Positions 26,519 to 36,278 of a DNA stretch of 64,000 bases are shown piece after piece. The notes under the pieces were generated by a model. That model saw only the letters and a program-made list of their open reading frames with translations. It had not been told where the DNA came from and ran no database searches. Positions within the stretch are counted from its first letter, which is position 1; the number at the start of each line of letters is the position of its first letter. The DNA is from Halobacterium jilantaiense (GTDB lineage Archaea > Halobacteriota > Halobacteria > Halobacteriales > Halobacteriaceae), in contig NZ_FOJA01000001.1 in NCBI RefSeq assembly GCF_900110535.1, forward strand, positions 2,329,393 through 2,393,392, in the 5' to 3' direction. The position numbers and the translations under genes are program-made.

Positions 26519-28801
26519 TCAGTTCACCTCCTCGCCGCCGCGCGCGTCGAAGTCCGCGAGCAGGTCGTCGAGGGTCGCGGCGCGCTCCGCGAGGTCGGCG
26601 GCGGCGTCCCCGACCGTCGAGAGCGTCTCTGTCTGTTCGTCGGCCGATTCGGCGACGTCGGTGGCCTGCGCGGCGGTCTCCTCGCTGATGCCGGCGACCT
26701 CGTCGACCGCGCCGGCGACGCGGGACGCGGCCTCCGCCTGTCGGTCCGTGGCGTCCCGAATCTCGCCGGCCGCGGAGTCCGTCTCCGCGACGAACTCCAC
26801 GACGTCGTCGAGTGCGGTCGCGGCGTCCCCGACCGTCGTCCGGCCGTCGGCGACGTTCTCGCTCGTATCGCGCATCTCGTCAGCGACGTCGCTGACCTGT
26901 CCCTGCAGGTCGAGCAGGCGCGCTTCGATGTCCTCGGCGGCGTCCCGGGACTCCTCGGCGAGCCCCTTGACCTCGTCGGCGACCACGGCGAAACCGTCGC
27001 CTTCGGCCCCCGTACGGGCAGCCTCGATGGAGGCGTTCAGCGCGAGCATGTTCGTCTGCTCGGCGATGTCGGCGATGACGTCGACGATTTCGCCGATGTC
27101 CTCCATCTCGCTGTCGAGGGCGTCCATCGCGTCGGCGGCGGCCTCGGCGTCGTCGGCCACGTCGTCCATCGTCGCGACCGCTTCGTCGGTCGCCTCGCGG
27201 CCGTCTTCGACCGCGTCGGCGGCCTGTCCGGCGGTGTCGGCCAGCGACGCGACGGTCTTCGCGACCTCCTCGGCGCTCGCGGAGAGGTCGTCGACCTCGC
27301 CCGCGACCTCGTGGAGGCGGTCGGTCTGCTCGGTCGCGCCGTCCGAAATCTCGTCCACAGCGGACGACACATCGGTGCTGGCGTCCATTGCGTCCCCAGA
27401 CCCGGACTCCACGCGCAGCGCCGCGTCAGAGACGTGGTCGGCGAACTGGGACGCGGCGGCGACGCTCGTCTCGATGTCGTCCAGCATCTGGTTGACTGCG
27501 CGGCCGACACGCGCCATCGCGTCGTGGTCGCGGTCGGCGTCGACGCGCCGCGTCAGGTCGCCGTCGGCGACCGCGGTGAGCGCGTCCTCGTAGTCGGTCG
27601 CGGCGTCTTCGAGCACGCGGGCGGTCTCCTGCGCCTCCTGCCGCGCTTCTTCCGCGCTCTCGCGGGCCGCTTCGGCTTCCTGGCGCTGCTGCTCCGCTTC
27701 CTCTTTGGCCTGCTGGGCTTCCGCCTGCGCGGCCTCGGACTCTGAGAGCGAGGTCGACAGCGAGTCACGCATCTCGCTGAACGAGCGCGCCAGCGTCCCG
27801 AACTCGTCGCTGCGGCCGGTGGCAATCTCGGCGTCGAGGTTGCCTTCGGCCATCTCGTCGGCGCGCTGCGAGAGGTGCTGGAGGGACGTGACGGTCGTCG
27901 ACCCGACCGTGACCCCGACCAGCGCGAGGCTCACGACGGTGATGAGCACGAGCCCCAGCAGGCTCGACGCGACGAAGTCACCGAGTGCGAACGCCTGGCT
28001 CTGGGGCGCGTGAACCATCACAGTCCACGGCGCGCCCTCGACCGGCGAGGCCGCCATCACGGTGTCGCCGTGCTCCATGAACGTCGACCCGGCCAGCGAC
28101 TGTTCGAGCATCATGTCGCTGCCGTCGTGCTGGGTCAGAACCCGGGACTGGTCGGGGTGAGCGACGTACGTGCCGTCCTGGTCGACGACGACCGTGCTGC
28201 TGCCGTCGACGGCCTCGCTGAAGCTGTCGGTGAGCGAGTTCACGTTCACCATGTAGACGAGGCGCTTGTCTTCGGTGCCCTCGACGGGAGAGAGCACCGC
28301 CAGAACCGGGAAGTCCGCGGCCGGCACCGTGAACGGCTTCGTCACGGCCACGTCGTCTGTCCCCTCGAACGTCGGTGGGTCGGTGGCGAACGGCGCGCCC
28401 TGCTCGGCCGGGTTCAGGCCGGCGAACTCACCAATCGAGCTGGCTTCGATTGTCGTCGAGGGCGCGTCGTAGTAGTGGACGGCGACGACGCCCTTGGGTA
28501 GCTCGCTGCTGTCGGCGAGTCTGTCGAGGGCCGCCTGTCTCTGGTCCTCCGACGCGAGCGCGGGCTGACTGGACGCTAACTGCGTCTGCCCGCGGACGTT
28601 CGACAGCCAGGCGTCGAGGTGGTCGGCGCGGGCGTCAGCCGACCCGACCAGGTCTGCCTCGACGTCTTCTTCGAGTTGGTCGGTGGTCTGCTGGTAGACC
28701 AGCGACCCGACCCCCACAGAGAGTGCGACGACCAGAACGAGCGCGAGAGCGAGCTTCGTCCCATAGCTCTCTCGTACGCGAGTGAGTAATCCGGACCCCA
28801 T
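26519..28801 (-). CDS. htrII: Sensory rhodopsin II transducer HtrII
   Basis: A 760-residue transducer that binds SRII in the membrane and passes the signal to the CheA/CheW kinase complex. The first membrane segment (about 14-35) is followed by a large extracellular domain to about residue 280, as in H. salinarum HtrII, where this domain also mediates serine taxis. A second segment, two HAMP-like regions and the signalling domain ([19 protein letters not shown]) follow. The ATG at 28801 is chosen because a TATA element lies 28 bases upstream and the length then matches the family; the frame extends to 28879. Confidence 0.95.
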   Translation of the reverse strand: MGSGLLTRVRESYGTKLALALVLVVALSVGVGSLVYQQTTDQLEEDVEADLVGSADARADHLDAWLSNVRGQTQLASSQPALASEDQRQAALDRLADSSELPKGVVAVHYYDAPSTTIEASSIGEFAGLNPAEQGAPFATDPPTFEGTDDVAVTKPFTVPAADFPVLAVLSPVEGTEDKRLVYMVNVNSLTDSFSEAVDGSSTVVVDQDGTYVAHPDQSRVLTQHDGSDMMLEQSLAGSTFMEHGDTVMAASPVEGAPWTVMVHAPQSQAFALGDFVASSLLGLVLITVVSLALVGVTVGSTTVTSLQHLSQRADEMAEGNLDAEIATGRSDEFGTLARSFSEMRDSLSTSLSESEAAQAEAQQAKEEAEQQRQEAEAARESAEEARQEAQETARVLEDAATDYEDALTAVADGDLTRRVDADRDHDAMARVGRAVNQMLDDIETSVAAASQFADHVSDAALRVESGSGDAMDASTDVSSAVDEISDGATEQTDRLHEVAGEVDDLSASAEEVAKTVASLADTAGQAADAVEDGREATDEAVATMDDVADDAEAAADAMDALDSEMEDIGEIVDVIADIAEQTNMLALNASIEAARTGAEGDGFAVVADEVKGLAEESRDAAEDIEARLLDLQGQVSDVADEMRDTSENVADGRTTVGDAATALDDVVEFVAETDSAAGEIRDATDRQAEAASRVAGAVDEVAGISEETAAQATDVAESADEQTETLSTVGDAAADLAERAATLDDLLADFDARGGEEVN

Positions 28802-28825
28802 GTAGCCCGTCGATAGGGATTGCCC

Positions 28826-28833
28826 ATAAAAAA
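28826..28833 (-). promoter_or_regulatory. TATA-like element of htrII-sopII
   Basis: Minus-strand TTTTTTAT centred 28 bases before the htrII ATG. It would drive a leaderless two-gene transcript. Confidence 0.65.
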
Positions 28834-28891
28834 GAGTTGGTACCCGATTTTCACGCCTGATAGCGTCTATCAGCGACAATTACCGGCTTCT

Positions 28892-29653
28892 CTACAGGCT
28901 CGTCGGGTGCGAGAGAAACGCCGTCTCGACGCCCCACTCGCCGGCGAGCGACTGGAGCGCGCGCACCCCGAACGTCTCCGTCGCGTAGTGGCCGCCGAGG
29001 AACACCGAGACGCCGGCCTCTCGGGCCTCGTGGTAGAGTTTGCCCTTCCCTTCGCCGGTGACGAGCGCGTCGACGCCCGCAGCCTCGGCCTCCCGCAGCC
29101 AGTCCGAACCGCTGCCGGTGAGGATGGCGACCTCGGAGAGCTCGTCGGGCCCGAAATCGAGCGTCTGGACCGGCTGGTCGCCAGTGTCCAGTTCCGCCTC
29201 CAGCGTCGACGCGAGGTCGTCGGCCGTCGTCGGCTCCGTGAACGTTCCCCGGACGCCCACATGTTCACCGGCGTGCGCGCCGAACGGCGCGCGGTTCTCC
29301 ACGTCGAGCGCGTCCGCCAGTTGCGCGGCGTTCCCGAGTTCGGGGTGGCCATCCAGCGGCAAGTGAGCGGCGTACAGCGCGCACCCGGCGTCCACGAGCG
29401 GCCGGATTCGGTCGTACTCGCGGCCCGTCACGGCGTCGAGACCGCCCCAGACCACGCCGTGGTGGACGACGAGGAGGTCCGCGCCCCACTCGATGGCTTC
29501 CTCGACCGTCGCGACGGCCGCGTCGACAGCGAACGCGACGCGCTCGACTTCGCCATCGAGCGGCCCGACCTGAACCCCGTTCGTGGCCGCGTCCTCGTAG
29601 TCGCCCGGGCACAGCCGCTCGTCGTACCTGTCCGCGATATCGGAGACCTGCAT
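28892..29653 (-). CDS. Nif3-like dinuclear metal protein
   Basis: A 253-residue member of the Nif3/YbgI (GTP cyclohydrolase 1 type 2 homolog) family. The two-metal site residues appear in LLVVHHGVVWGG and ALYAAHLPLDGH at the N-terminal side, and in FLGGHYATETFGV near the C-terminus. Members form hexameric rings; their biochemical role is still uncertain. The ATG at 29653 fits the family start. It lies upstream of htrII but has no obvious link to phototaxis. Confidence 0.93.
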   Translation of the reverse strand: MQVSDIADRYDERLCPGDYEDAATNGVQVGPLDGEVERVAFAVDAAVATVEEAIEWGADLLVVHHGVVWGGLDAVTGREYDRIRPLVDAGCALYAAHLPLDGHPELGNAAQLADALDVENRAPFGAHAGEHVGVRGTFTEPTTADDLASTLEAELDTGDQPVQTLDFGPDELSEVAILTGSGSDWLREAEAAGVDALVTGEGKGKLYHEAREAGVSVFLGGHYATETFGVRALQSLAGEWGVETAFLSHPTSL

Positions 29654-29708
29654 ACCCGAGCGAGCGAGCGCCGGCCCCTTCTAGGCGTCGGCAGCGAGCG
29701 CGCCCGGG

Positions 29709-30527
29709 TCAGGCGTCGGCGTGGTGGTGGACGAACGCCCGGAGGAGCTTCGCCGCCAGCGTCGCGGTCTGGCCGTCGTCGTGGTCGTTCACCTCGACGA
29801 CGTCGAAGCCGACGGCCTGCGGGGCGACCGCGCGCACGGCGTCCCGCATCTCGCGAGGGGCGAGGCCGAACGGCTCCAGCGTCCCGGTTCCGGGCGCGAA
29901 CCCGGGGTCGGCGGCGTCGATGTCCACGCTCAGGTAGACCTCGCGGTCCTCGGCGAAGTCCGGACTCCAGTCGGCCGCGTCCTCTGGCGGAACCGCGGTT
30001 ACGTCGCTCTCGGTCGCGCGCTCCCACTCGTGTTCGTTGCCTGCCCGGGCACCCACGACGACGGCCTCGTCGGCCACGTCGAGGGCGTGCCGGGTGACCG
30101 TCGAGTGACTCAGCGGGTCGCCGTCGAGGTCCTCACGGAGGTCGAGGTGGGCGTCCAGCGCGACGAACACGTCCGGGTCCAGCGCGCGCACCGCCGCCAC
30201 AGTGACGGTGTGCTCACCGCCGACCAGCAGCGGCGTCGCGTCGTTCCAGTGGACGTCAGTCAGGACGCCCTCCAGATAATCGAGGTACGCGGTGGCGTCG
30301 TTCCAAGCGCGCACGTCGCCGTAGTCGGCCACGGAGCAATCGGAGAAGTGCGTGCGCGTCTCGGGGTGGTAGTCCTCGAACGTCGCGGCGTGCTTCCGGA
30401 GTTCACCGGGACCGAAGCGGGTCCCGGGCCGGAACGACGTAGAGACGTCGAGTGGCGCGCCCACGAACACGTAGTCCGCCGCCGACCCGGGGTCGTCGGG
30501 GTCGGCGTCGCGGGCGCCGGGGAACAT
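29709..30527 (-). CDS. speB: Agmatinase (ureohydrolase family)
   Basis: A 272-residue binuclear manganese hydrolase that removes urea from agmatine or an agmatine-modified substrate. Metal ligands are intact: GGEHTVT, DAHLDLRED and SVDIDAADPGFAPGTGT. Its ATG directly abuts the stop of the aIF5A gene, so the two form an operon. This matters because aIF5A needs a (deoxy)hypusine built from a polyamine. Work on haloarchaea, as I recall it, ties the agmatinase next to aIF5A to that modification. The exact substrate here is inference. Confidence 0.92.
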   Translation of the reverse strand: MFPGARDADPDDPGSAADYVFVGAPLDVSTSFRPGTRFGPGELRKHAATFEDYHPETRTHFSDCSVADYGDVRAWNDATAYLDYLEGVLTDVHWNDATPLLVGGEHTVTVAAVRALDPDVFVALDAHLDLREDLDGDPLSHSTVTRHALDVADEAVVVGARAGNEHEWERATESDVTAVPPEDAADWSPDFAEDREVYLSVDIDAADPGFAPGTGTLEPFGLAPREMRDAVRAVAPQAVGFDVVEVNDHDDGQTATLAAKLLRAFVHHHADA

Positions 30528-30911
30528 CTAGTCCTGGAGAATCTTCCGCTTGCCCTCGAACTCGAGGTACTCGATGTCGTCGTCGGCCTGAATGTCGAGG
30601 TCTTCGGGAATCTGCATCGTCACCGTCTCGTACGTGTCGAGGTCCATGACCTGCGCGACGGTCTCGGACTCCTTCGAGACGATCTGGCCCTGCTTCCGGT
30701 CGACAATCGGGACGTAGATCTTCTGGTCGACCGGCTGGCTCAGGGACCGCTTCTTGCCGTCGAAGACGCCACGAGCCTCGATTCGGGCCTTCGCGCTGCC
30801 GTGCTTGCCGGGCTTCGCAGTGCTGTACGCGTTGATCTGGCAGGCGGCGTCTTCCATCATCACGTAGTTGCCTTCCTGCAGGTCACGCACTTCCTTCTGC
30901 TCTTTCGCCAT
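30528..30911 (-). CDS. eif5A: Translation factor aIF5A
   Basis: A 127-residue factor that helps ribosomes pass difficult peptide bonds. The modification loop reads [12 protein letters not shown], with Lys36 as the residue expected to become hypusine or deoxyhypusine. The SH3-like N-terminal domain and OB-fold C-terminal domain are both full length. The start is supported by a TATAAA-type element 28 bases upstream. It is first in a two-gene unit with agmatinase. Confidence 0.97.
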   Translation of the reverse strand: MAKEQKEVRDLQEGNYVMMEDAACQINAYSTAKPGKHGSAKARIEARGVFDGKKRSLSQPVDQKIYVPIVDRKQGQIVSKESETVAQVMDLDTYETVTMQIPEDLDIQADDDIEYLEFEGKRKILQD

Positions 30912-30935
30912 GTGCCCGGATTCTCGCCTGCCCAG

Positions 30936-30941
30936 TATAAA
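30936..30941 (-). promoter_or_regulatory. TATA element of the aIF5A-agmatinase operon
   Basis: TTTATA on the minus strand, centred 28 bases before the ATG at 30911; among the best TATA matches in the window. Confidence 0.7.
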
Positions 30942-30963
30942 CCGTTTGGAACGGAGCCGCCGC

Positions 30964-32037
30964 CTAGAGTACGCCAGCCACGCGTTCCAGCCCGTCCCGG
31001 AGCTCCTCCGTCGGCAGCCCGAACCCGAGCCGGAACGTCCCCTCGACCCCGAAGCAGTCCCCCGGAGCGAGCACGACGGACGCCTCGTCGACGACGACCC
31101 GGCAGAACGCCCGCGAGTCGTCGAAGCCGTCCGGGACGTCGAGTAAGACGTTACAGCCCACCGGGTCGTCCCAGTCGAGGTCGTGCTCTCGCGCCCACTC
31201 CGCCGTGATTTCGGCGTTCGTCTCGACGTGGTCGAGCGCCGCCTGCCGAAGTTCCGCTTCCCGTGACTCGAAGCCGCCGACGCCGAACACCTGCTCGGCG
31301 ACGTGGTGTCCGAACGTCCCGGGCGAGATGGTCGTGTAGTCTTTCCACGCCTCCACGTCTTCGACCGCGTCCTCGGGGCCGGCGAGCCAGCCGAACCGGC
31401 AGCCCGCGAGTCCGTAGGACTTCGACAGGCCCGCGGTGCTGATGCCGTGCTCGCCGAGGCTCGCGACGGCCGGCGCGGGGTCCGGGGCGAGCCGCCGGTA
31501 CACCTCGTCCCCGAGCAGGTAGGCGTCGGCGTCCGCCGCGAGGTCGTAGACCGCTTCGACCGTCTCGGCGTCGTGTTGGTGGCCCGTCGGATTGTTGGGG
31601 TTGTTCAGCACCACCAACTCGGTCTCGGGTCGAATCGCCTCGGCGACGGCGTCCACGTCGAGCGTCCAGTCCGGTGCCGCCAGCTCGACCCGCGTCACGT
31701 CGCAGATGGAGTCGGGAATCGCGTGCAGGCTCTGGTACGTCGGCGTCACGACGACGGCGTGGTCGCCGGGCGACAGCAGCGACTGGAAGGCGAGGAAGTT
31801 CGCCTCCTGCGTCCCGACGGTGCAGACCACCTCGTCGGCACTCCGGCCGTACCGTTGGCCGATAGCCGCCCGCAGCGCCGGCTCGCCGTTTGTCGGAATC
31901 ACGTACCCCAGTTCCCCGAGGTCCGTGTCGAAGTCGCTCGCCGGGAGGCTGCGCACGCCGCTCTCCGCGAGCATCACGTCCGCGCCGGCCTCGACCTCGG
32001 CAAACCACCGCTCTAGCTCGAAGGTGGGAGCGTCCAT
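30964..32037 (-). CDS. PLP-dependent aminotransferase, class I
   Basis: A 357-residue fold-type I aminotransferase. PLP-binding residues are visible: NNPNNPTG at 145-152, Asp177 in LLGDEVYR and the Schiff-base Lys206 in [11 protein letters not shown], followed by the RFGW motif. The N-terminal region (LAESGVRSL) is short. Substrate is unclear: family members of this size act on aspartate, aromatic or branched amino acids. The ATG at 32037 starts right before conserved sequence; the upstream extension to 32160 is Arg-rich and looks untranslated. Confidence 0.9.
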   Translation of the reverse strand: MDAPTFELERWFAEVEAGADVMLAESGVRSLPASDFDTDLGELGYVIPTNGEPALRAAIGQRYGRSADEVVCTVGTQEANFLAFQSLLSPGDHAVVVTPTYQSLHAIPDSICDVTRVELAAPDWTLDVDAVAEAIRPETELVVLNNPNNPTGHQHDAETVEAVYDLAADADAYLLGDEVYRRLAPDPAPAVASLGEHGISTAGLSKSYGLAGCRFGWLAGPEDAVEDVEAWKDYTTISPGTFGHHVAEQVFGVGGFESREAELRQAALDHVETNAEITAEWAREHDLDWDDPVGCNVLLDVPDGFDDSRAFCRVVVDEASVVLAPGDCFGVEGTFRLGFGLPTEELRDGLERVAGVL

Positions 32038-32158
32038 ACACGCCGTTCGCGGGCGGCCGTGAAAACAGCGCGGGCGGCGGAACCCAGTGACTCGGACCGG
32101 CCCGCCGCTCCGCCACAACACAGATACGGGCACCGGTCGAAGCGCCGGACGACCCGCC

Positions 32159-32368
32159 ATGCCTCGCTCGCAGTTCGTTCCGAACCGACTTCTCCTGCTC
32201 GTCCTGCTGCTGGTCGTGATTCCCGGCTACGGCCTGGTCACAGGCCAGCGGTCCGACCCGATAGTGTACTCTCTCGTCCTCGGTGCCGTGCTGTGGGTGT
32301 GGAAGTGGCGGTGGTGGTGGGAGCCGATTCGGGACTTCGTGGACCGTCGCACCCACGAGCGTCGGTAG
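32159..32368 (+). CDS. Small two-helix membrane protein (69 aa)
   Basis: Two hydrophobic segments (about 10-28 and 36-50) separated by a short loop, then a Trp/Arg-rich stretch (VWKWRWWWEPIRDF). No family is recognised. It is the only plus-strand gene between 28.8 and 41.8 kb and is divergent from the aminotransferase gene. Confidence 0.6.
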   Translation: MPRSQFVPNRLLLLVLLLVVIPGYGLVTGQRSDPIVYSLVLGAVLWVWKWRWWWEPIRDFVDRRTHERR

Positions 32369-32380
32369 GGCGCTCCCTCG

Positions 32381-33151
32381 CTACACCCGGTCCTTCGGCA
32401 GCAGGTCTTCGAAGCGCTGGTCGTCGAGCCACTCGCAGAGCTGGACGAGCTGGTCGCTGGCGGCCTCGAACAGCCGTTCGCCCTTCTCCGCGGTCGCGTC
32501 CGTCTGGTCGCCGAGCACGCCGTTGTCGGTGTTGTCGATGGCGTCGTAGAACGTCCGGGAGCCGTGCTTGACGGTGTCGGCGTCCGCGACGCTCGCGACG
32601 CCGCCGTCCCGCGCTGCTTCGAGGCGGTCGTCGTGGACGTGCTCGCCGTCGAGGTACTGCATCATCGCGGTCTCCTTCGGGCCGCCGTGGGGGCCGTTCT
32701 GCTCGAAGACCTCGTCGACCAGTTCCGGAATCGACTCGTCCCACATCCACTCGACGGCGTACGCCGTGCCGTCGTCGCGCACCCGACGCCCGACCTCGCG
32801 GAGGTGCTGGACGTTCCCGCCGTGGGCGTTCACGAACACGACGCGGTCGATTCCGTGGTACGCGAGGTTCCGCGTGAACGACTCGACGTAGTCCCGGAAC
32901 TCGGGCGGGTCGACCCACATCGTCCCCGGGAACTGGCGGTGGTGCGGGCTCACGCCGACGTTCACGGTCGGCGTGCAGAGGAAGCCGGTGCGCTCGGCGG
33001 CCTCGCGAGCGAACGCCTCAGCGATGGTGTGGTCGGTCGACTCCGGCAGGTGCGGGCCGTGCTGTTCGGTCGACCCCAGCGGCACGAGCGCCAGCGACTC
33101 CTCGGCGAAGTACTCCTCTAGCTCCGGCCACGCTTCGTCGGCGAGGTACAT
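32381..33151 (-). CDS. Creatininase-family amidohydrolase (possibly ArfB-like)
   Basis: A 256-residue metal-dependent amidohydrolase. The metal-site motif GSTEQHGPHLPESTDH (Glu29, His31, Asp40) and NAHGGN are intact. In archaea this family includes ArfB, a deformylase of riboflavin and coenzyme F420 synthesis, and mycofactocin-linked and creatininase members. The neighbours give no pathway clue, so the function is left open. Confidence 0.88.
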   Translation of the reverse strand: MYLADEAWPELEEYFAEESLALVPLGSTEQHGPHLPESTDHTIAEAFAREAAERTGFLCTPTVNVGVSPHHRQFPGTMWVDPPEFRDYVESFTRNLAYHGIDRVVFVNAHGGNVQHLREVGRRVRDDGTAYAVEWMWDESIPELVDEVFEQNGPHGGPKETAMMQYLDGEHVHDDRLEAARDGGVASVADADTVKHGSRTFYDAIDNTDNGVLGDQTDATAEKGERLFEAASDQLVQLCEWLDDQRFEDLLPKDRV

Positions 33152-33203
33152 GGCTCACAGGCGGGCCGGCACGAGCAAGAAACCAGCGTTCGCGTCACTC
33201 CCC

Positions 33204-34862
33204 TCAGTCGCGCTCCCGGAGGTTCTGGCGCGTGAACTGCGGGCTCGCCCGCAGCCCGCTCTTCCGCCGCCGGAACGACCGATAGAGCGCGAGCGCGATT
33301 GCGGTCGTGAACGCGGCCGACACGCCCGCCGAGAGGAGGTCCGCGGTCACGTACAGGAACGCCGTCGTCGGCACGCTCGTCGCCAGCACCAGCCCGAGGA
33401 CGACCCGGCGGCCGAGCTTGTCGATGACGCGGTTGTCGTCCTCCAGGTCTGCCCGGATGTGGAGGTCCTCGCGTTCGACTCTGTCCAGTGCGCGCTCCAG
33501 TTTCGGCGGTACGCGGACCGCCGACGTGGCCGCCGCCTGGAAGTCCTCCGCGGTACCCTCTACGAACTGCTTGATGGACTCCTCGCGGTAGCCCTCGTCG
33601 GCGAGGTAGTCCGTCGCGACCGTGATGAAGTCGAAGTCCTGGTCGAGCGTGACACAGACGCCCTCCACGACCGTCGCGACGCGCAACACGAGCGCGAGGT
33701 TCGGCGGCAGCCGCAGCGGGAACTCGTAGATGGTGTCCTCGACTTTCCCGATGATCTGCTGGACGCGGTACGTCTCGATGTCCTCGCCGCGCGCGTCCTG
33801 GATGGCGAGTTCCATCACGTCGGCCATCACCGCGCGGTCGGCCTCGGGTGAGAGCGTCCCCATCTCGATGAGCGCGTCCAGAATCCCGTCGATGTCCTGG
33901 TTCGCCACCCCGATGTAGAACTCCACGATCTTGTCCTGGACGAACGGGTCGACGCGGCCGCTCATCCCGAAGTCGTAGAAGACGATGGAGCCGTCGTCCT
34001 GCACGGCGAGGTTCCCCGGATGGGGGTCGGCGTGGAACACGCCGTCCGTGATAATCATCTGGAGGTACGCCTCTTCGAGCGTCTCGGCGACCTCCGACCG
34101 GTCGACGTTCCGCGCCTCGAGCTCGGAGACGCTCGATATCTTCGTCCCGGAGATGTACTCCATCGTGAGGACGCGAGCGTCCGAGTAGTCGTCGTACACG
34201 CGCGGAATCACGATGTCGGGGTTGTCGGTGAAGTTCCCCCGAATCTCTTGGAGCATCCGGCCCTCGCGGGCGTAGTCCATCTCCTCGCGGATGGTCTTCG
34301 CGAACTCGTCGGCGAGGTTCTCCAGACTGAACGCCTGGCCCTGTCCGACGAACCGGACGATGAGCGGAATCGACCACCGGATGACACGGAGGTCGGCTTC
34401 CACGAGTTCCTCGATGCCGGGCCGCCGAATCTTCACGGCGACCGGGTCGCCGTCGACCTTCGCGGTGTACACCTGCCCGAGGCTCGCGCCGCTGATGGAC
34501 TCCCGGTCGAAGTCGTCGAACACCTCGTCGACCGGCCCGAGCTCGTCCTCGATGACCACCTTCGCCGCCGACCAGTCAGCCGGTGGGACGCGGTCCTGGA
34601 GCTCTTCGAGGACGTCGATGTACTCGGGCGGCAGCACGTCGGGGCGCGTCGACAGCAACTGCCCGAGCTTGATGAACGTCGGCCCGAGCGCGAGCAGCGA
34701 GTCCAGCAGTATCTGTGCCCGCTCCCGGCGCATCTCGGGCGTGACAGACCGGCTCCCACCGAACAGCAGGAACCGGCGTTTGTCGCGTGCCCACCCCCAC
34801 AGCAGCGGGAGGAACTGCCAGAAGACGACGACGAACCGCCGGTACGACCTGAGTACCGCCAC
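33204..34862 (-). CDS. UbiB/ABC1 (AarF) family atypical kinase
   Basis: A 552-residue atypical kinase with two C-terminal membrane segments. Family hallmarks: KLGQ at 65-68, the Ala-rich nucleotide loop SGASLGQV at 124-131, Lys144 in VAVKIRRPG, HADPHPGN at 277-284 and DFG at 297-299. In bacteria and mitochondria the family supports quinone biosynthesis; in haloarchaea a role in lipid or menaquinone metabolism is likely but unproven. It starts with GTG, three bases after the Hsp20 stop, so the two genes are probably one transcript. Confidence 0.93.
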   Translation of the reverse strand: MAVLRSYRRFVVVFWQFLPLLWGWARDKRRFLLFGGSRSVTPEMRRERAQILLDSLLALGPTFIKLGQLLSTRPDVLPPEYIDVLEELQDRVPPADWSAAKVVIEDELGPVDEVFDDFDRESISGASLGQVYTAKVDGDPVAVKIRRPGIEELVEADLRVIRWSIPLIVRFVGQGQAFSLENLADEFAKTIREEMDYAREGRMLQEIRGNFTDNPDIVIPRVYDDYSDARVLTMEYISGTKISSVSELEARNVDRSEVAETLEEAYLQMIITDGVFHADPHPGNLAVQDDGSIVFYDFGMSGRVDPFVQDKIVEFYIGVANQDIDGILDALIEMGTLSPEADRAVMADVMELAIQDARGEDIETYRVQQIIGKVEDTIYEFPLRLPPNLALVLRVATVVEGVCVTLDQDFDFITVATDYLADEGYREESIKQFVEGTAEDFQAAATSAVRVPPKLERALDRVEREDLHIRADLEDDNRVIDKLGRRVVLGLVLATSVPTTAFLYVTADLLSAGVSAAFTTAIALALYRSFRRRKSGLRASPQFTRQNLRERD

Positions 34863-34865
34863 CGG

Positions 34866-35216
34866 TCACCCCTCGACCGGCACGCGTTGACCGGACTCCC
34901 CGCGCCGCGGCAGGTGGACTTCGAGGACGCCGTCGTCGACGGACGCCGTCGCGCCGTCGGCGGTAGCGTCCGGCGGCAGCGGCAGTTCGAGGTCGAGGAA
35001 CAGCGGCCGCTCCTCCTCGCGGTAGTCGAACCCGTCCGGCACCGACTTCCGGCGGTGAGCGTCGACGACGACCGTCCGAGCGCTCACACGCACGTCCAGG
35101 TCGGCAGCGGACACACCCGGGACGTCCACGACGAACAGGTACTCGTCGTCGCGTTCGTGGACGTCGGCGAACACCGCGTCGGGTAGATTCCCCAGCGCTT
35201 CGCGCAGGCGGGACAT
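34866..35216 (-). CDS. Small heat-shock protein, Hsp20 family
   Basis: A 116-residue alpha-crystallin-type chaperone. The core DEYLFVVDVPGVSAADLDVRV is followed by LDLELPLPPDATADGATASVDDGVLEVHLPR, the conserved final strands. The N-terminal arm is short. The ATG at 35216 is supported by a TATA-like element 28 bases upstream. It is co-directional with, and three bases from, the UbiB kinase gene. Confidence 0.93.
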   Translation of the reverse strand: MSRLREALGNLPDAVFADVHERDDEYLFVVDVPGVSAADLDVRVSARTVVVDAHRRKSVPDGFDYREEERPLFLDLELPLPPDATADGATASVDDGVLEVHLPRRGESGQRVPVEG

Positions 35217-35529
35217 GGACGCAGGTTGGGACGGCGAGGCGTTAAAGCCGGTGGTCTCGGCACTCGGTGTCGAGTGGCCCGAAGCGGACGGCAGAACGAG
35301 AGCGGGCGGGGCGAGATGGTGGGAGTACGGGTGTGGTTCCCGCCCCGGGGGAGGCCGCACGAAGGGGGTCCGGCGAGTGCGGCCGACAGCCGGCGACTGG
35401 AAGGGGGAACAGCGCCGGCGTGGTGTGCTCTGAACCGTGCCCTGACAGGCGACGAGCGGTCGTCGCCATCTGAGTCGTGGCACGCCGGGGTATTGAACTG
35501 GTGGCTCGCTGACACCGAATTCAGCCCGA
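35217..35529. other. 313-base stretch between Hsp20 and the HAD gene
   Basis: It holds the Hsp20 promoter at 35241-35246. The rest is GC-rich, with several Arg- and Gly-rich shadow frames. The last 50 bases before 35530 are more AT-rich (TTAAGTCGAATTATCC near 35530-35545 continues into the HAD gene end). I see no further gene. Confidence 0.55.
35241..35246 (-). promoter_or_regulatory. TATA-like element of the Hsp20-UbiB unit
   Basis: Minus-strand TTTAAC centred 28 bases before the Hsp20 ATG, fitting a leaderless heat-shock transcript. Confidence 0.6.
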
Positions 35530-36192
35530 TTAAGTCGAATTATCCGGTGCTCCAGCGCCGAGGAAGCCGTCGAAGGACGTGACGCGGTGGTCACCGAGCA
35601 CGCAGTGGCCGCGCTTCCCGGGGTCGTGGCGTTCCACGTGGACCGCGTCCAGGCCCGCGTTCTTCGCAGCGCCGACGTCACTGACGGCGTCGCCCGCGTA
35701 GACCCCGCGGGCGTCACGGTCGGTACCGATGTCTCGGAGCGCGAGTTCGATGGGGCGCGGGTCGGGCTTCCAGCCGGTGTCGTCGTCACAGCACACTACG
35801 ACGTCGAACCAGTCGCCGACGTCGAGGTGGTCGATGATGGGGTCGGCGAGGAACTCCGCGCAGTGCGTCACGACGCCGGTCGGCGCGTCGATGTCGCCGA
35901 CGGACTGGGCGTCGTCGTAGAGATACGTGGCCTCCGCGCGCTCCATCGGGTCCTCGACGGCGTGGAACGCCGGCCAGAACTCCGCGGGGTCGATTCCCCA
36001 GTTCTGGAGGCGGACGTCGCGGCTGCCGCCGAGGCCGTGCCAGAGCACTTCGGCCTCGCGGTCCGTGAACCGCCGTCCGAGTCGGTCGCCGACCCGGTCG
36101 AAGACCTCCCGCGTGTACGCCCACTCGGTGTCCACGAGCGTCCCGTCGAAGTCGAACAGCCACACGTCGTAGTCCGGGGACGGGGAACCCAT
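35530..36192 (-). CDS. HAD-superfamily phosphatase (phosphoglycolate phosphatase-like)
   Basis: A 220-residue haloacid-dehalogenase-fold hydrolase. Motif I is LFDFDGTLVDTEWA near the N-terminus, motif II is VTHCAEF, motif III Lys is in GWKPDPRP, and motif IV is YAGDAVSDVGAAKNAG. The helical cap is of the type seen in phosphoglycolate and beta-phosphoglucomutase-like members. The ATG at 36192 is preferred because a GATATTC element lies about 24 bases upstream. Confidence 0.9.
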   Translation of the reverse strand: MGSPSPDYDVWLFDFDGTLVDTEWAYTREVFDRVGDRLGRRFTDREAEVLWHGLGGSRDVRLQNWGIDPAEFWPAFHAVEDPMERAEATYLYDDAQSVGDIDAPTGVVTHCAEFLADPIIDHLDVGDWFDVVVCCDDDTGWKPDPRPIELALRDIGTDRDARGVYAGDAVSDVGAAKNAGLDAVHVERHDPGKRGHCVLGDHRVTSFDGFLGAGAPDNST

Positions 36193-36278
36193 AGGGCTGG
36201 AAGGTACGGACGCGGAGAATATCAGCGTTTTGGGTGGTCGGGACGGCGTCCCGGGGACGCGTGCCGACGGGTCGGCAG

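Noticed and set aside
32038-32160. N-terminal extension of the aminotransferase
   Set aside because: Arg-rich, not conserved in the family and overlaps the divergent promoter region.
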